From: Nocardia brevicatena NBRC 12119
GTDB taxonomy: Bacteria > Actinomycetota > Actinomycetes > Mycobacteriales > Mycobacteriaceae
Direction of reading: 5' to 3'
Length of the DNA stretch: 64,000 nt
NCBI RefSeq assembly: GCF_000308495.1
Contig: NZ_BAFU01000072.1
Coordinates: 62,001 to 126,000 of the forward strand
Made by a program: the position numbers and the translations under genes. Positions 17,940-29,309 of the stretch are shown here, piece after piece; the stretch's first letter is position 1; each line of letters begins with the position of its first letter. The notes beneath the pieces are model-generated. The model was not told the origin of the DNA. It ran no database searches and saw only the letters and a list, made by a program, of their open reading frames with translations.

Positions 17940-19304
17940 CTATCGGGCCGACGACGTCTCGGGGCCGGCCGGGGCGGGTCCGGCGCCTACGAGAACATCG
18001 GAATCCGGTGTCTGCGGCTCATCCCCACCCGAATCACTGCGCGGCATGATGATCCGCACCTCGGTCCCACGGCCGGGAGTGGACCGGATCTCCACCTCAC
18101 CACCGCGGCGTTCCACCCGAGCGCGAATGGACTTCGCCAGCCCCTGCCGGTCCGGCGGTACCGCAGCCGGGTCGAAACCGATACCGCGGTCACGGACGAA
18201 GACACTCACCTGATGCGGTTCGGCCTCGGCGAACAGGTCGATCTCCGTGACACCCGCGTGTTTGGCGGAATTCACCAGGGCCTCCCGGGCGGCGCCGAGT
18301 ACGGCCGTGAAATGCTCCTTCGGCAGACCGGAACCGGCCTCGGCCCCGTCCATCGACACATCGCCGACGGTTACCGGCGTCACCTTCACCCCGTGCTGGT
18401 CCTCCACCTCGCCCGCTATGGTGCGCAGCGCCGCGGCCAGACTGGACTGGGCGGGACCGGTGTCGTCGAACAACCATCGCCGCAGTTCCCGTTCCTGGCT
18501 GCGGGCCAGCCGTACCACCTCCTGCGGGTCATCGGCCTGCCGCTGGATCAGGGCCAGCGTCTGCAGGACCGAATCGTGCAGGTGCGAGGCGATCTCCTCA
18601 CGTTCCTCGTTGCGGATACGGGCCGCACGCTCGGCGTCGAGCGCATGCATCATGCGCAGACCCAACGGCACCGTCAGCAGACCCGCACCGATCAGGGTGA
18701 CCACCATGGCCAGCAACACCGACCCCAGCGAACTCCAGTCGACCCGGGCCAACACCACCACCACGAGACCGGCGACGACCAGCGTGACGCCGGCGACGAT
18801 GCGCGACCAGGTCACCACGGAGGGTCGGGCGGGCAGCCCCACCAGCGAGCGGGGACCGTCGGCGTCGTATTCCCGCCACACCAGCGCGGCACCGACCGCG
18901 ACCACGATGATCGGCGCGATCACCTTCGCCACGGTGCCGCTGAAGGCCCATGACACCCCCACCGACAGGCCCACACCCAGCAGCGCCAGGCCGATCGCCT
19001 GCCGCTGCTCCTGCCCCGACGGACGCTCGTCGTCGGCGCCACCCGGCATGAAGATCCACAGCAACCCGTAGGCGACGATGCCCGCCCCGGTCAACGCGGC
19101 CAACAACACGAAGGCGATGCGCACCTTGATGACGTCGACCCCGAGGTGGTCGGCGATACCGCCGGCCACACCGCCGACGATCCGGCCCCCCGACCGCCGT
19201 ACCAGCCGTCCGGGGCTATCCGCCGCGGATCCCGGCCGGACCCCCGGCCCACTCCCACGCGAATCGAACCCGCGCGAATCGAATGCCGGTACAAACGGGT
19301 ACAT
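17940..19304 (-). CDS. PspC-domain sensor histidine kinase (LiaS-like)
   Basis: 454 residues from ATG 19304. Residues about 36-95 form a PspC domain (GGRIVGGVAGGIADHLGVDVIKVRIAFVLLAA...GLLWIFMPGG). Several more transmembrane segments run to about residue 225. The NarL/DesK-type phosphorylation helix is REEIASHLHDSVLQTLALI with the His in the H-box. The HATPase is C-terminal (AAREALVNSAKHAG, DRGIGFDP). With the adjacent regulator and the divergent PspC/LiaF-like protein it forms a LiaFSR-like envelope stress module, a common layout in actinobacteria. Confidence 0.88.
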   Translation of the reverse strand: MYPFVPAFDSRGFDSRGSGPGVRPGSAADSPGRLVRRSGGRIVGGVAGGIADHLGVDVIKVRIAFVLLAALTGAGIVAYGLLWIFMPGGADDERPSGQEQRQAIGLALLGVGLSVGVSWAFSGTVAKVIAPIIVVAVGAALVWREYDADGPRSLVGLPARPSVVTWSRIVAGVTLVVAGLVVVVLARVDWSSLGSVLLAMVVTLIGAGLLTVPLGLRMMHALDAERAARIRNEEREEIASHLHDSVLQTLALIQRQADDPQEVVRLARSQERELRRWLFDDTGPAQSSLAAALRTIAGEVEDQHGVKVTPVTVGDVSMDGAEAGSGLPKEHFTAVLGAAREALVNSAKHAGVTEIDLFAEAEPHQVSVFVRDRGIGFDPAAVPPDRQGLAKSIRARVERRGGEVEIRSTPGRGTEVRIIMPRSDSGGDEPQTPDSDVLVGAGPAPAGPETSSAR

Positions 19305-19446
19305 ACCCTCGATACTGGCACGGGTTCCCACCCCACAGCCATGGGGAAACACCCTGAGATATGGCCCCGGAACACCCCGGCACCCCACCACAAGGCACCG
19401 AGTCCGGCGGGCCACACGCGACGGTACCCACCCAAACCAACCCTGT

Positions 19447-19493
19447 CGGGGGCCGCGAACACGCCCGCGCGAACGCGCGGGCCAGACAACACA
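19447..19493 (+). repeat. Family B partial copy (3' module)
   Basis: The segment GGCCGCGAACACGCCCGCGC through ...GGGCCAGACAACACAGC matches the 3' part of family B copies: part of the outer stem arm, the CCGCGCG-AAC-GCGCGG hairpin and the terminal AACACAGC. No long variable stem precedes it. It lies upstream of the PspC/LiaF-like gene. Confidence 0.7.
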
Positions 19494-19555
19494 GCCGAAT
19501 AGATCAGGGTTCCCCCCGATGCGCTTTACGGCCGACGCGGCGGACCATGAGGTGT

Positions 19556-21205
19556 ATGACCAAGACGAGCTTCGGTGATCAGCTTCAGCACATGTGGCAG
19601 ACCCGGCCGACACGATTGCCGCAGCAGGGGCCGATCGCGGGAGTCGCGGCCGGGTTCGCACACCGATATCGAGTCGACCCGGTGTTGGTTCGGGTGGCGT
19701 TCGTGGTGTCGACCATTTTCGGTGGCGCCGGTGTCGTCCTCTACCTCCTCGGATGGCTGCTGTTCCCGCAACCGGACAGCCGGGTCTCGGCGGCGGAGGC
19801 CCTGACCGGTAAGGGCGACGGCTCGCAATCACAGGCCAAGACGATCGCGCTGATCGTGGCGTTGGCCATCGCGGTCAGCACCATGGGACCGATGGGCGCC
19901 GGTATGGGCGGTTCCGGAGTGATCGCCCTGGCGCTCATGCTGGCGGGGTGGTGGATGCTGCACATGCGGAACCCGGAGCCGCCGCCGTTGTCCCACGGAG
20001 CCGTTTCCTCCGCGGAGGCGAGCACGATGACCGGCACCGGTTATCCGGGAACGGTCTTCCCGTCCACCACTTCGGAACCGTTCGCGGCGAACGCGTACGG
20101 TCCGTACACCCCTTACACCAAACTGCCCGACCGGTACATCCCCGACACTCCGGCCGACGGCTCCCCGACCGTCGGGCTCGGCAAGGACGATCCCTCGGGG
20201 AACTCCGCGGCCCGGTCGCAGCGGGACGTGCCCGCCGAGGTGGATTCTTCGCGGGCCGAAAGCGGGCCGGCCGATGCCGAACCCGCGAAACCGAATCTCG
20301 CGAAAACCGAGGCCCCCGCGTCGACGCGAACCGGAGCGGGCCTCGCCGCCTCCGACACCGCCGTGGCAGACGGCGACACCGCCGGTCCTTCCACGGGCAC
20401 CGACCGCCCGACGGCCACGCCCACCGACAACTCCGGCCTCGCCGGAACCGGGGGTCCGGACCGCGGAGCCCCGACCACTCGTATAGACCTCGACAAGACC
20501 GGAACCGCCGGCTTCGCACCCACCGCTTTCGCGGGTCGGACCCCACCGTCCTGGGATCCGCTCGGCGTGGCCCCCCTGGCCTGGGATCTGCCGGCGCCCG
20601 CACCGGCCCGCACCCCGGTCCGGCCCGCGCCGCCCAAACCCCGGTCCCGGTTCACGCCGGTGGTACTGGGTCTGGCGGTGCTCGCCGCCGCGGGTGCCGG
20701 GGCGGCGGCCGTCGCCGGCGCGGAGTGGATGACACCGGCCCGTATCGCGGCCGTGGCATTGGCGGTGATCGGGCTGGGTCTGGTGTTCGGCGCGTTCCTG
20801 CGACGCGGTCATGGACTGCTCGTAGCGATCGCCCCCGTAGCCGGATTCGTTGTCCTGGCCTCGCTGATCGGTCCCGTCGACTGGGAGGGCGCCACCATGG
20901 GCGACCGCAACTGGACTCCGGCCACCATCGCCGACCTGCGCCCGCAGTACACCGTGACCATGGGTTCGGGCACACTCGACCTGCGCGGACTGTCCCTGAC
21001 CGAGGACCGCACGGTCGGCGTATCGGTCCAGATGGGTGAGGCGCGGGTTCTGCTTCCCGAGAGTATGACCGTGCGCACCGAATGCTCGGTGAACATGGGC
21101 GAGGCGCACTGCCCGGACGGGGTGACCGGCCCCGGCGGCGACGCCCCGGTACTGAATCTGAACGTGCAGGTCCGAGCCGGACAAGCGGAGGTGACCCGTG
21201 GCTGA
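19556..21205 (+). CDS. PspC-domain membrane protein with LiaF-like C-terminal domain
   Basis: 549 residues from ATG 19556. PspC domain at about 20-75 (GPIAGVAAGFAHRYRVDPVLVRVAFVVSTIFGGAGVVLYLLGWLLFP). A long disordered region rich in Pro, Thr, Ala and Asp follows (about 140-365). Three hydrophobic helices run about 365-440. The C-terminal beta domain (TMGSGTLDLRGLSLTEDRTVGVSVQMGEARVLLP) resembles the DUF2154/LiaF-type domain that regulates LiaRS-like kinases. Divergent from the PspC kinase, it is the natural regulator or target of that system. Confidence 0.82.
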   Translation: MTKTSFGDQLQHMWQTRPTRLPQQGPIAGVAAGFAHRYRVDPVLVRVAFVVSTIFGGAGVVLYLLGWLLFPQPDSRVSAAEALTGKGDGSQSQAKTIALIVALAIAVSTMGPMGAGMGGSGVIALALMLAGWWMLHMRNPEPPPLSHGAVSSAEASTMTGTGYPGTVFPSTTSEPFAANAYGPYTPYTKLPDRYIPDTPADGSPTVGLGKDDPSGNSAARSQRDVPAEVDSSRAESGPADAEPAKPNLAKTEAPASTRTGAGLAASDTAVADGDTAGPSTGTDRPTATPTDNSGLAGTGGPDRGAPTTRIDLDKTGTAGFAPTAFAGRTPPSWDPLGVAPLAWDLPAPAPARTPVRPAPPKPRSRFTPVVLGLAVLAAAGAGAAAVAGAEWMTPARIAAVALAVIGLGLVFGAFLRRGHGLLVAIAPVAGFVVLASLIGPVDWEGATMGDRNWTPATIADLRPQYTVTMGSGTLDLRGLSLTEDRTVGVSVQMGEARVLLPESMTVRTECSVNMGEAHCPDGVTGPGGDAPVLNLNVQVRAGQAEVTRG

Positions 21206-21467
21206 GAAACCGCGTACCGAAAACGGAACCGACGAGCGCACCGCGACCGGGGCCTCACACGGCCCGTCGCTCCCGTTGCTGATCGTCGGACTGTTGGCAC
21301 TGGCGCTGAGCGTTTGGGCGCTGGTCGGGCCGTCGGCCTGGCCCGCCGCGAGCATGATCCCCATCGGTTGGATCGTGGTGGGCGGGGCCATTGTCGTGGG
21401 ACTGACGCTGGTGCTGTGCCCGAGCCGTAACTCCGGCTGCCGGCGGCGCGGGTCGGGTCCCTCGTAA
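21198..21467 (+). CDS. Small two-helix membrane protein
   Basis: 89 residues from GTG 21198, overlapping the end of the PspC/LiaF-like gene by 8 nt and so translationally coupled. Two transmembrane helices (LPLLIVGLLALALSVWALVG and IPIGWIVVGGAIVVGLTLVL) with a cytoplasmic, basic Cys-containing tail. Probably an accessory of the envelope-stress module; no known family recognised. Confidence 0.75.
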   Translation: MAEKPRTENGTDERTATGASHGPSLPLLIVGLLALALSVWALVGPSAWPAASMIPIGWIVVGGAIVVGLTLVLCPSRNSGCRRRGSGPS

Positions 21468-21522
21468 GGGAGAGCCCTCCCCTACCGCGGTACCGCGCCG
21501 ACCGCCCGCGGCGTCCAGACGC

Positions 21523-23094
21523 TCACTCCCATTCGATGGTGCCCGGCGGCTTGCTCGTCACGTCCAGCACCACCCGGTTGACCTCGGCGACCTCGTTGGT
21601 GATGCGGGTGGAGATCCGCTCCAGCACCTCATAGGGCAGCCGGGTCCAGTCGGCCGTCATGGCGTCCTCACTGGACACCGGACGCAGCACGATCGGATGC
21701 CCGTAGGTGCGGCCGTCGCCCTGGACACCGACGCTGCGCACATCGGCGAGCAGCACCACCGGGCACTGCCAGATCTGCCGATCCAGCCCCGCGGTGGTGA
21801 GTTCCTCGCGGGCGATGGCATCGGCCTGCCGCAGCACGTGCAGCCGGTCCTCGGTGACCTCGCCGACAATGCGGATCGCCAGACCCGGTCCCGGGAACGG
21901 CTGCCGGGCCACGATCTCCTCGGGCAGCCCCAGTTCCCGGCCGACGGCCCGGACCTCGTCCTTGAACAGCAGCCGCAGCGGCTCGACCAGGTCGAACTCC
22001 AGGTCCTCCGGCAGTCCGCCGACATTGTGATGCGATTTGATATTCGCGGTGCCACTGCCGCCGCCGGACTCCACCACATCCGGATACAGCGTGCCCTGCA
22101 CCAGGAACTCCACCTTCGGCGCCTCGTCCTCGGCGGTGTGCTCGCTGACGACCTCGGCGACCGCGTCCTCGAACGACCGGATGAACTCCCGGCCGATGAT
22201 CTTGCGCTTCTCCTCCGGATCGCTGACACCCTTCAGCTCACCGAGGAACTTGTCCACCGCGTCCACGGTCACCAGCCGGGCGCCGGTGGCGGCGACGAAA
22301 TCCTGCTGCACCTGTTCGCGCTCTCCCGCCCGCAACAGGCCGTGATCGACGAAAACGCAGGTCAGCCTGCTGCCGATGGCTCGCTGCACCAGAGCCGCGG
22401 CCACCGCGCTGTCCACGCCCCCGGATAGACCGCAGATAGCGTGCCCGTCGCCGATCTGCGCGCGGACCTGCCCGATCATGGCCTCCGCGATATTGGCCGG
22501 CGTCCAGGTCGGTGCGATACCCGCCATATCGTGCAGGAAGCGGCTCAGCACCAGCCGGCCGTGCGGGGAATGCAGCACCTCCGGGTGATACTGCACCCCG
22601 GCCAGCCGACGCTCCCGATGCTCGAACGCCGCGACGGGCGCGCCCGGGGTGGTACCGGTGACCTCGAAGCCCTCCGGCGCGTCGGTGACGGCGTCGCCAT
22701 GGCTCATCCACACCGGCTGGACCGTCGGCAACCCACCGTGCAGCAGCCCGCCGTCGCTGTCGAGTTCGGTGCGGCCGTACTCCCGGGTGCCGGTATTGGT
22801 CACCGTGCCACCCAGCGCCTGCGCCATGGCCTGGAAGCCGTAGCAGATACCGAAAACCGGCAGATCCAGGTCGAACAGACACGGGTCCAGCCGCGGCGCA
22901 CCCTCGGTGTAGACACTGGCCGGACCGCCGGACAGAATCACCGCCGACGGCTTCCGCTCGGCGATCTCATCCACCGACGCGGTGTGCGGAACCACCTCGG
23001 AGTAGACACTCGCCTCACGGACCCGGCGGGCGATCAACTGCGCGTACTGCGCACCGAAGTCGACAACGAGGACAGGTCTCTGCGATTGGGTCAC
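21523..23094 (-). CDS. guaA: GMP synthase (glutamine-hydrolysing)
   Basis: 523 residues, full length. It converts XMP, ATP and glutamine to GMP. The class I amidotransferase domain occupies about 1-200 with the nucleophile C84 in [12 protein letters not shown] and the His-x-Glu in [11 protein letters not shown]. The ATP pyrophosphatase P-loop is [14 protein letters not shown]. The C-terminal dimerisation domain ends [13 protein letters not shown], the family ending. Together with guaB and guaB3 it makes a guanine nucleotide cluster. Confidence 0.98.
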   Translation of the reverse strand: MTQSQRPVLVVDFGAQYAQLIARRVREASVYSEVVPHTASVDEIAERKPSAVILSGGPASVYTEGAPRLDPCLFDLDLPVFGICYGFQAMAQALGGTVTNTGTREYGRTELDSDGGLLHGGLPTVQPVWMSHGDAVTDAPEGFEVTGTTPGAPVAAFEHRERRLAGVQYHPEVLHSPHGRLVLSRFLHDMAGIAPTWTPANIAEAMIGQVRAQIGDGHAICGLSGGVDSAVAAALVQRAIGSRLTCVFVDHGLLRAGEREQVQQDFVAATGARLVTVDAVDKFLGELKGVSDPEEKRKIIGREFIRSFEDAVAEVVSEHTAEDEAPKVEFLVQGTLYPDVVESGGGSGTANIKSHHNVGGLPEDLEFDLVEPLRLLFKDEVRAVGRELGLPEEIVARQPFPGPGLAIRIVGEVTEDRLHVLRQADAIAREELTTAGLDRQIWQCPVVLLADVRSVGVQGDGRTYGHPIVLRPVSSEDAMTADWTRLPYEVLERISTRITNEVAEVNRVVLDVTSKPPGTIEWE

Positions 23095-23172
23095 CCCGAC
23101 AGTCTATTGAGCGGGGCCACCGGGCCCGGAATCGGCCGCCGTGCCCCGGTGCCGCCGGCTATCCTCGACGGC

Positions 23173-23964
23173 GTGCCATTCGCTCGTGCGATCGATGCCG
23201 ACATCCACTACGAGGACACCGGGGGAAATGGGCCGACAGTGCTGCTGGCGCACGAATTCCTCATGGACCGGACCATGTTCGCCGCCCAGATGTCCGCCCT
23301 CGCACCGGAGTTCCGCGTGGTGTCCTGGGACGCGCGTGGACACGGCCGCACGCGCGACCAGGGGCTGCCGTTCACCTACTGGACCTCGGCCCGCGACGCG
23401 CTGACCGTGCTCGACCATCTCGGTGTCGAACGCGCGGTGATCGGCGGCAGCGCCCACGGCGGCTTCACCGCGTTGCGCACCGCGCTCGTCGCCCCGGAAC
23501 GCGTTTCCGCGCTCATCCTGATCAGCGCCGACGCCCACGCCGCATCCCTCGAGCAGGCCGCCGCCACCCGGCGGTTCCTGGACGAGTGGTACGACGAGGC
23601 CTCCCGGCCGCGTGCGGCCGAACAACTGGCCCACTGGCTGCTCGGCGATGACGAACGACACCGCCGGTTCTGGATCAAACGCTGGCGCGAACCCGAGCGG
23701 GACGGAATAGAAGCCGCGGTGGGCTGTCTGCTCGGTCGTGACTCCGTGCTGGAGCGGCTTTCCGAGATCACCTGTCCCACTCTGGTCGTACACGCCACGC
23801 ACAGCGGAATCGACCGCACCCGGGTCCGGCAGCTGGCGGAGCGGATCAGCGACTCCACCTATCTCGAGATCGACGGCGCCCGGCCCGCGGTCACCCTCAC
23901 CCATCCGGAACGGATGAACCGCGCCCTCCGGCAGTTCCTGGGCGGTATCAAGCCCGGACGCTGA
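23173..23964 (+). CDS. Alpha/beta-hydrolase-fold protein lacking the usual catalytic triad
   Basis: 263 residues from GTG 23173. The fold is clear: oxyanion region LLAHEFLMDRTMF, WDARGHGRT, and the nucleophile-elbow strand-turn-helix ERAVIGGSAHGGFTALRTALVAPERVSALIL. Related hydrolases usually read GGxSxGGF here, but this protein has S93-A94-H95-G-G-F, placing Ala at the nucleophile position. The usual G-H-A before the last helix is R237-P238-A, so the His is also missing, and the acid loop reads HATHSGI instead of the common GxxD. It probably is not a hydrolase. Its gene ends 16 bp inside the 3' end of guaB3 on the other strand and is divergent from guaA. Confidence 0.8.
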   Translation: MPFARAIDADIHYEDTGGNGPTVLLAHEFLMDRTMFAAQMSALAPEFRVVSWDARGHGRTRDQGLPFTYWTSARDALTVLDHLGVERAVIGGSAHGGFTALRTALVAPERVSALILISADAHAASLEQAAATRRFLDEWYDEASRPRAAEQLAHWLLGDDERHRRFWIKRWREPERDGIEAAVGCLLGRDSVLERLSEITCPTLVVHATHSGIDRTRVRQLAERISDSTYLEIDGARPAVTLTHPERMNRALRQFLGGIKPGR

Positions 23965-25105
23965 GCCCGACCTTCTGGAACTCCTTCAAATCCGAGTACC
24001 CGGCCTTGGCCATGGACCGCCGCAGGCCGCCCACGAGATTCAACGAACCGTACGGGTCGTCGGAGGGACCGAACAGCACACGCCCGAGGTTCGGACGCAC
24101 CGGGGCCCCCGTGTCCCCCACACCCCACGGGTCGTCCACCTGCAGCAGCGAACCCCGCGGTACCGACGGATGCGCGGCCGCCGAGGGCCAGTACCACCCG
24201 CGGCCCGGCGCCTCCGCGGCCATTGCCAGCGGCACCCCGATCATCGCGGCATCGGCACCACAAGCGATCGCCTTCGCCAGATCGCCGGAGGAGGCGATAT
24301 CGCCGTCGGCTATGACATGCACATAGCGACCGCCGGTCTCGTCCAGATAGTCGCGCCGCGCCGCGGCCGCGTCGGCGATCGCGGTGGCCATCGGCACTCC
24401 GATACCGAGCACCTCACCGGTCGTCGTCGCGCCCGGGTACGAGCCGTAGCCGACGATCACGCCGGCCGCACCGGTGCGCATCAGATGCAACGCGGTCCGG
24501 TGATCGCTCACTCCGCCGGCCACCACCGGAACATCCAGTTCCGCGATGAACGTTTTGAGGTTCAACGGTTCGCCGTTGCCGACGTGTTCGGCGGAGATGA
24601 TGGTGCCCTGCACCACCAGCAGGTCGATTCCCGCCTGCAGCAGCGCCGGCGTCAGCGTCTGCGCGTTCTGCGGGCTCACCCGTACCGCCACCGTCACCCC
24701 GGCCGCGCGCACCTGGGCCACGGCCGCTGCCAGCAGGTCCGGCTGCATCGGTGCCGCGTGCAGTTCCTGCAGCAGCGCGACGGCGCGGTCCTGTCCGTCT
24801 TTGCCGGCCAATTCGATCAGCTGGTCGACCTTGGCCGCGACATCGGCGTGCCGCGCCCACAGCCCCTCACCGTTGATGACGCCGAGGCCACCCTGGCGGC
24901 CCATTTCGATCGCGAACTCGGGCGACACCAGCGCGTCGGTCGGGTGGGTGAGGAACGGGATATCGAAGCGGTAGGCGTCCAACTGCCAGGCCAGCGATAC
25001 CAGTTTGGCCGAACGGGTACGGCGCGAGGGGACGATATCGATATCGTCCAACTCGTAGGTGCGGCGCGCCGTCCGCCCCATACCGATCTCGACCATATCG
25101 CGCAC
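23948..25105 (-). CDS. guaB3: GuaB3 family IMP dehydrogenase-related protein
   Basis: 385 residues from GTG 25105, chosen because AGGAG at 25113-25117 is spaced about 7 nt from it. ATGs at 25111 and 25096 are alternatives. An IMPDH/GMPR TIM barrel without CBS domains: MVEIGMGRTARRTYELDDIDIVPSRRTRS at the start, KAIACGADAAMIG and LVGGLRRSMAKAGYSDLKEFQKVG at the end. The IMPDH catalytic-cysteine loop is replaced by GYGSYPGATTTGEV, so no catalytic Cys is seen; this is a family trait of actinobacterial GuaB3, whose role is less certain than that of GuaB. It follows guaB on the same strand. Confidence 0.92.
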   Translation of the reverse strand: MRDMVEIGMGRTARRTYELDDIDIVPSRRTRSAKLVSLAWQLDAYRFDIPFLTHPTDALVSPEFAIEMGRQGGLGVINGEGLWARHADVAAKVDQLIELAGKDGQDRAVALLQELHAAPMQPDLLAAAVAQVRAAGVTVAVRVSPQNAQTLTPALLQAGIDLLVVQGTIISAEHVGNGEPLNLKTFIAELDVPVVAGGVSDHRTALHLMRTGAAGVIVGYGSYPGATTTGEVLGIGVPMATAIADAAAARRDYLDETGGRYVHVIADGDIASSGDLAKAIACGADAAMIGVPLAMAAEAPGRGWYWPSAAAHPSVPRGSLLQVDDPWGVGDTGAPVRPNLGRVLFGPSDDPYGSLNLVGGLRRSMAKAGYSDLKEFQKVGLSVRA

Positions 25106-25114
25106 TTGCATTCT

Positions 25115-25244
25115 CCTGTGTTGTTTGGCCCACGCTCCGCGCGGGCGTGTTCGCGGCCCCCTTGGGTCTCGTGTTTCCGCACCCCGAGACTTGTGCCTTC
25201 GGCACGGCGCTTCGGGGTGCGGAAACACGAGACGGGCCGCGAAC
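25115..25244 (-). repeat. Family B variable-stem structured repeat, copy B2
   Basis: Reverse orientation. Outer stem GTTCGCGGCCC (25149-25159) / GGGCCGCGAAC (25234-25244), 11 bp perfect. Inner stem 25166-25187 / 25212-25233, 22 bp perfect, of different sequence from the B1 and B3 stems. The cap is GTGCC-TTC-GGCAC. On the minus strand the 3' end reads ACAACACAGG and runs directly into the AGGAG of guaB3. Confidence 0.88.
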
Positions 25245-25668
25245 GGGGCCGCGACGGCGCGGCCCCCGACGGGGTTGATTGGGCGGGTACCGCCGCGCAT
25301 GTCCAGATATGAACGATACACAGCGTATGGAAGTGGCTTGGTGGGTGGCGCGGGTGTGGTGGTGTGTTGTACCGAAGCGACCGCGAAAGCTTCAGGACCG
25401 AGGGTGGATTCGCGGATGGGCGTGGTGACATGCCCGCCTCTTCAGGGCGTCCGGGTACGGCGTGGGGCGAAACGTCGCGACGCGACCGCTCGCCCGAGCC
25501 TCCGGCTATCCGTCTCGGGCCGTGCGTCGACCGGGAGACGGCATGGCAGAGCACGACCCGGGGGACCCGACCACGGGCACCGCCGTGGCCGCCGGTCCGG
25601 GAACGTGACGGGCAGACGTCGCTCGCTCCGGGTGGTCCTGGTTCTCGGACCGCAGCCCGAACCTGGAG
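25245..25668. other. Intergenic region between guaB and guaB3
   Basis: No recognisable gene on either strand. Open frames here have no family resemblance and lack ribosome binding sites. The stretch 25290-25400 is G/T-rich on the plus strand. No terminator was identified after guaB. Confidence 0.45.
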
Positions 25669-27865
<2,197 letters not shown>

Positions 27866-28027
27866 ACGGACGTAGTTCCGCCTGCGCGGACCGTCGCGGG
27901 TTTCCGGTGGAGCACGGCCGGGAGCCGTGCACGCCGAGTTCGGTGTGCCCGCATGACGCCGGACACGACCCGATCTCGCTACCACTCGAGATATTGATCA
28001 CACGGAAAGAGGTGATCACAGGAGAAG

Positions 28028-28047
28028 CCGACCGCCACGGCGGTCGG
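28028..28047 (+). terminator. Candidate terminator hairpin
   Basis: A 9-bp stem CCGACCGCC / GGCGGTCGG with a very tight AC loop, followed by TCCCTGCTCTTTC. It lies between the DUF5319 gene and the convergent rsdA gene. Confidence 0.4.
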
Positions 28048-28080
28048 TCCCTGCTCTTTCATATTCGGTTTCGCGCTCGT

Positions 28081-28120
28081 TCGACCTCAGTTGGCTCCGT
28101 TCGACCTCAGTTGGCTCCGC
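28081..28120 (+). repeat. 20-bp tandem duplication at the 3' end of rsdA
   Basis: TCGACCTCAGTTGGCTCCG is repeated at 28081-28099 and 28101-28119. The copy nearer the gene encodes the last codons and stop of rsdA; the other lies just past the stop and repeats the same ending. It is a recent slip or duplication without effect on the frame. Confidence 0.9.
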
Positions 28121-29309
28121 TCGGCCCCGTCCCACTCGGTCCTATACCGGGAATCTGCGGTATACCTGTCGGCACCGCCGGTTCGCTGTAGTGCTGGGTC
28201 GGCGGTGCGGGAATCCCGGTGCCGCTGTCCACCGTGGGCTGCGCCGGTCCGGCCGGGCTGGGCGAGCTCACAGTGGAGGGGGTGGCCGGGGGTGGGAGGA
28301 CATCCCGTGACGGGGTCGGGACCACTGTGGTATTCGGGAGCTCGGGGATATTCGGAACACCGGTGCCCGGAGCGATCGTTGTGCCCGGCCCGGACGGTCG
28401 AGTCGGCTGCGGGCCTGCGGGCTGCGTCGGCCGCGGACCACCGGGCTGTACCGGGTACTCGGTACCCAGAATCGATGGGTTTTCGGAGGAAGTGGCCGGT
28501 AGGGGCACACCCGGCGCCGGTTCCCGCCCCGACGTGCCGGGAACCACGTTCCCCGGGCGCGACGGCAACTGTGTCCGGTCCGGCTCGATCGACGGCGGAG
28601 CGGGCACACTCTGTTCCAGTTGCTGCGCCGCCTCCGGAGAGACCTTGCGCAGTTCCGCGAGCAACCGCTGCCAGAGGTCCATCAGATCGGTGCGCTTCTC
28701 CGGATCGTCCACCCGGGCGGCGTTGGTCGCCGCCTGTTCCAGACGAACCCGGGCCTGCTCCGAATCGCCCTGGTCGATCAGGGTCTGCGCGGCGGCCATA
28801 TCGTTGCCGGCCCGCTGTACCACGGTCGCCTGGGCCTGTTGGCTGAATACCACCTCTTTGACGCCCCACAGCGGATCGCCGGGTTCGGCCGCGTAGGAGA
28901 AGGCGGTCATACCACCGATCACCAACGCCACGGCCGCCGCGGTGCCCGCGATCGGCCGGAGCAGTCGAAGCCTGCCACCCGAGCGCGCGGCCAATCGGGC
29001 CTGCCGGGCGCCGATCTCCTGGTTGACCGCCGCGACCACGGTATCGAGGTCGGGTGCGTCGGGTAGCGGCGGCGTGATGATCTCCATCCGCCAATCGGCC
29101 AACAGAGCCGCGAGCTGGAATTCCTCGGTGCTCTCGGTCGGAACCGGACCGCCCGCAGCGATGGCATCGATCAGCGCATCGTCGCGGCGTACCGCCACGA
29201 TGTCGACCGGTCCGGTGTTGCCGCCGGAACCCTCGGCATAGGGACCGGTACCCTGCGGTTCACGTCGCGACTTCCGGTCGCCACGACCGCGCCCGCCATC
29301 CCTAGCCAT
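28107..29309 (-). CDS. rsdA: Anti-sigma-D factor RsdA
   Basis: 400 residues from ATG 29309, 8 nt inside the end of sigD and preceded by AGGTG. The N-terminal cytoplasmic part (VDIVAVRRDDALIDAIAAG..., about 33-95) matches the SigD-binding domain of RsdA. A single transmembrane helix at about 117-137 (PIAGTAAAVALVIGGMTAFSYA) follows. A helical extracytoplasmic segment (VVQRAGNDMAAAQTLIDQGD) and a long Pro/Ser/Thr/Gly-rich C-terminus complete it. Regulated proteolysis is expected to free SigD. Gene order sigD-rsdA is as in mycobacteria. Confidence 0.9.
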   Translation of the reverse strand: MARDGGRGRGDRKSRREPQGTGPYAEGSGGNTGPVDIVAVRRDDALIDAIAAGGPVPTESTEEFQLAALLADWRMEIITPPLPDAPDLDTVVAAVNQEIGARQARLAARSGGRLRLLRPIAGTAAAVALVIGGMTAFSYAAEPGDPLWGVKEVVFSQQAQATVVQRAGNDMAAAQTLIDQGDSEQARVRLEQAATNAARVDDPEKRTDLMDLWQRLLAELRKVSPEAAQQLEQSVPAPPSIEPDRTQLPSRPGNVVPGTSGREPAPGVPLPATSSENPSILGTEYPVQPGGPRPTQPAGPQPTRPSGPGTTIAPGTGVPNIPELPNTTVVPTPSRDVLPPPATPSTVSSPSPAGPAQPTVDSGTGIPAPPTQHYSEPAVPTGIPQIPGIGPSGTGPSGAN

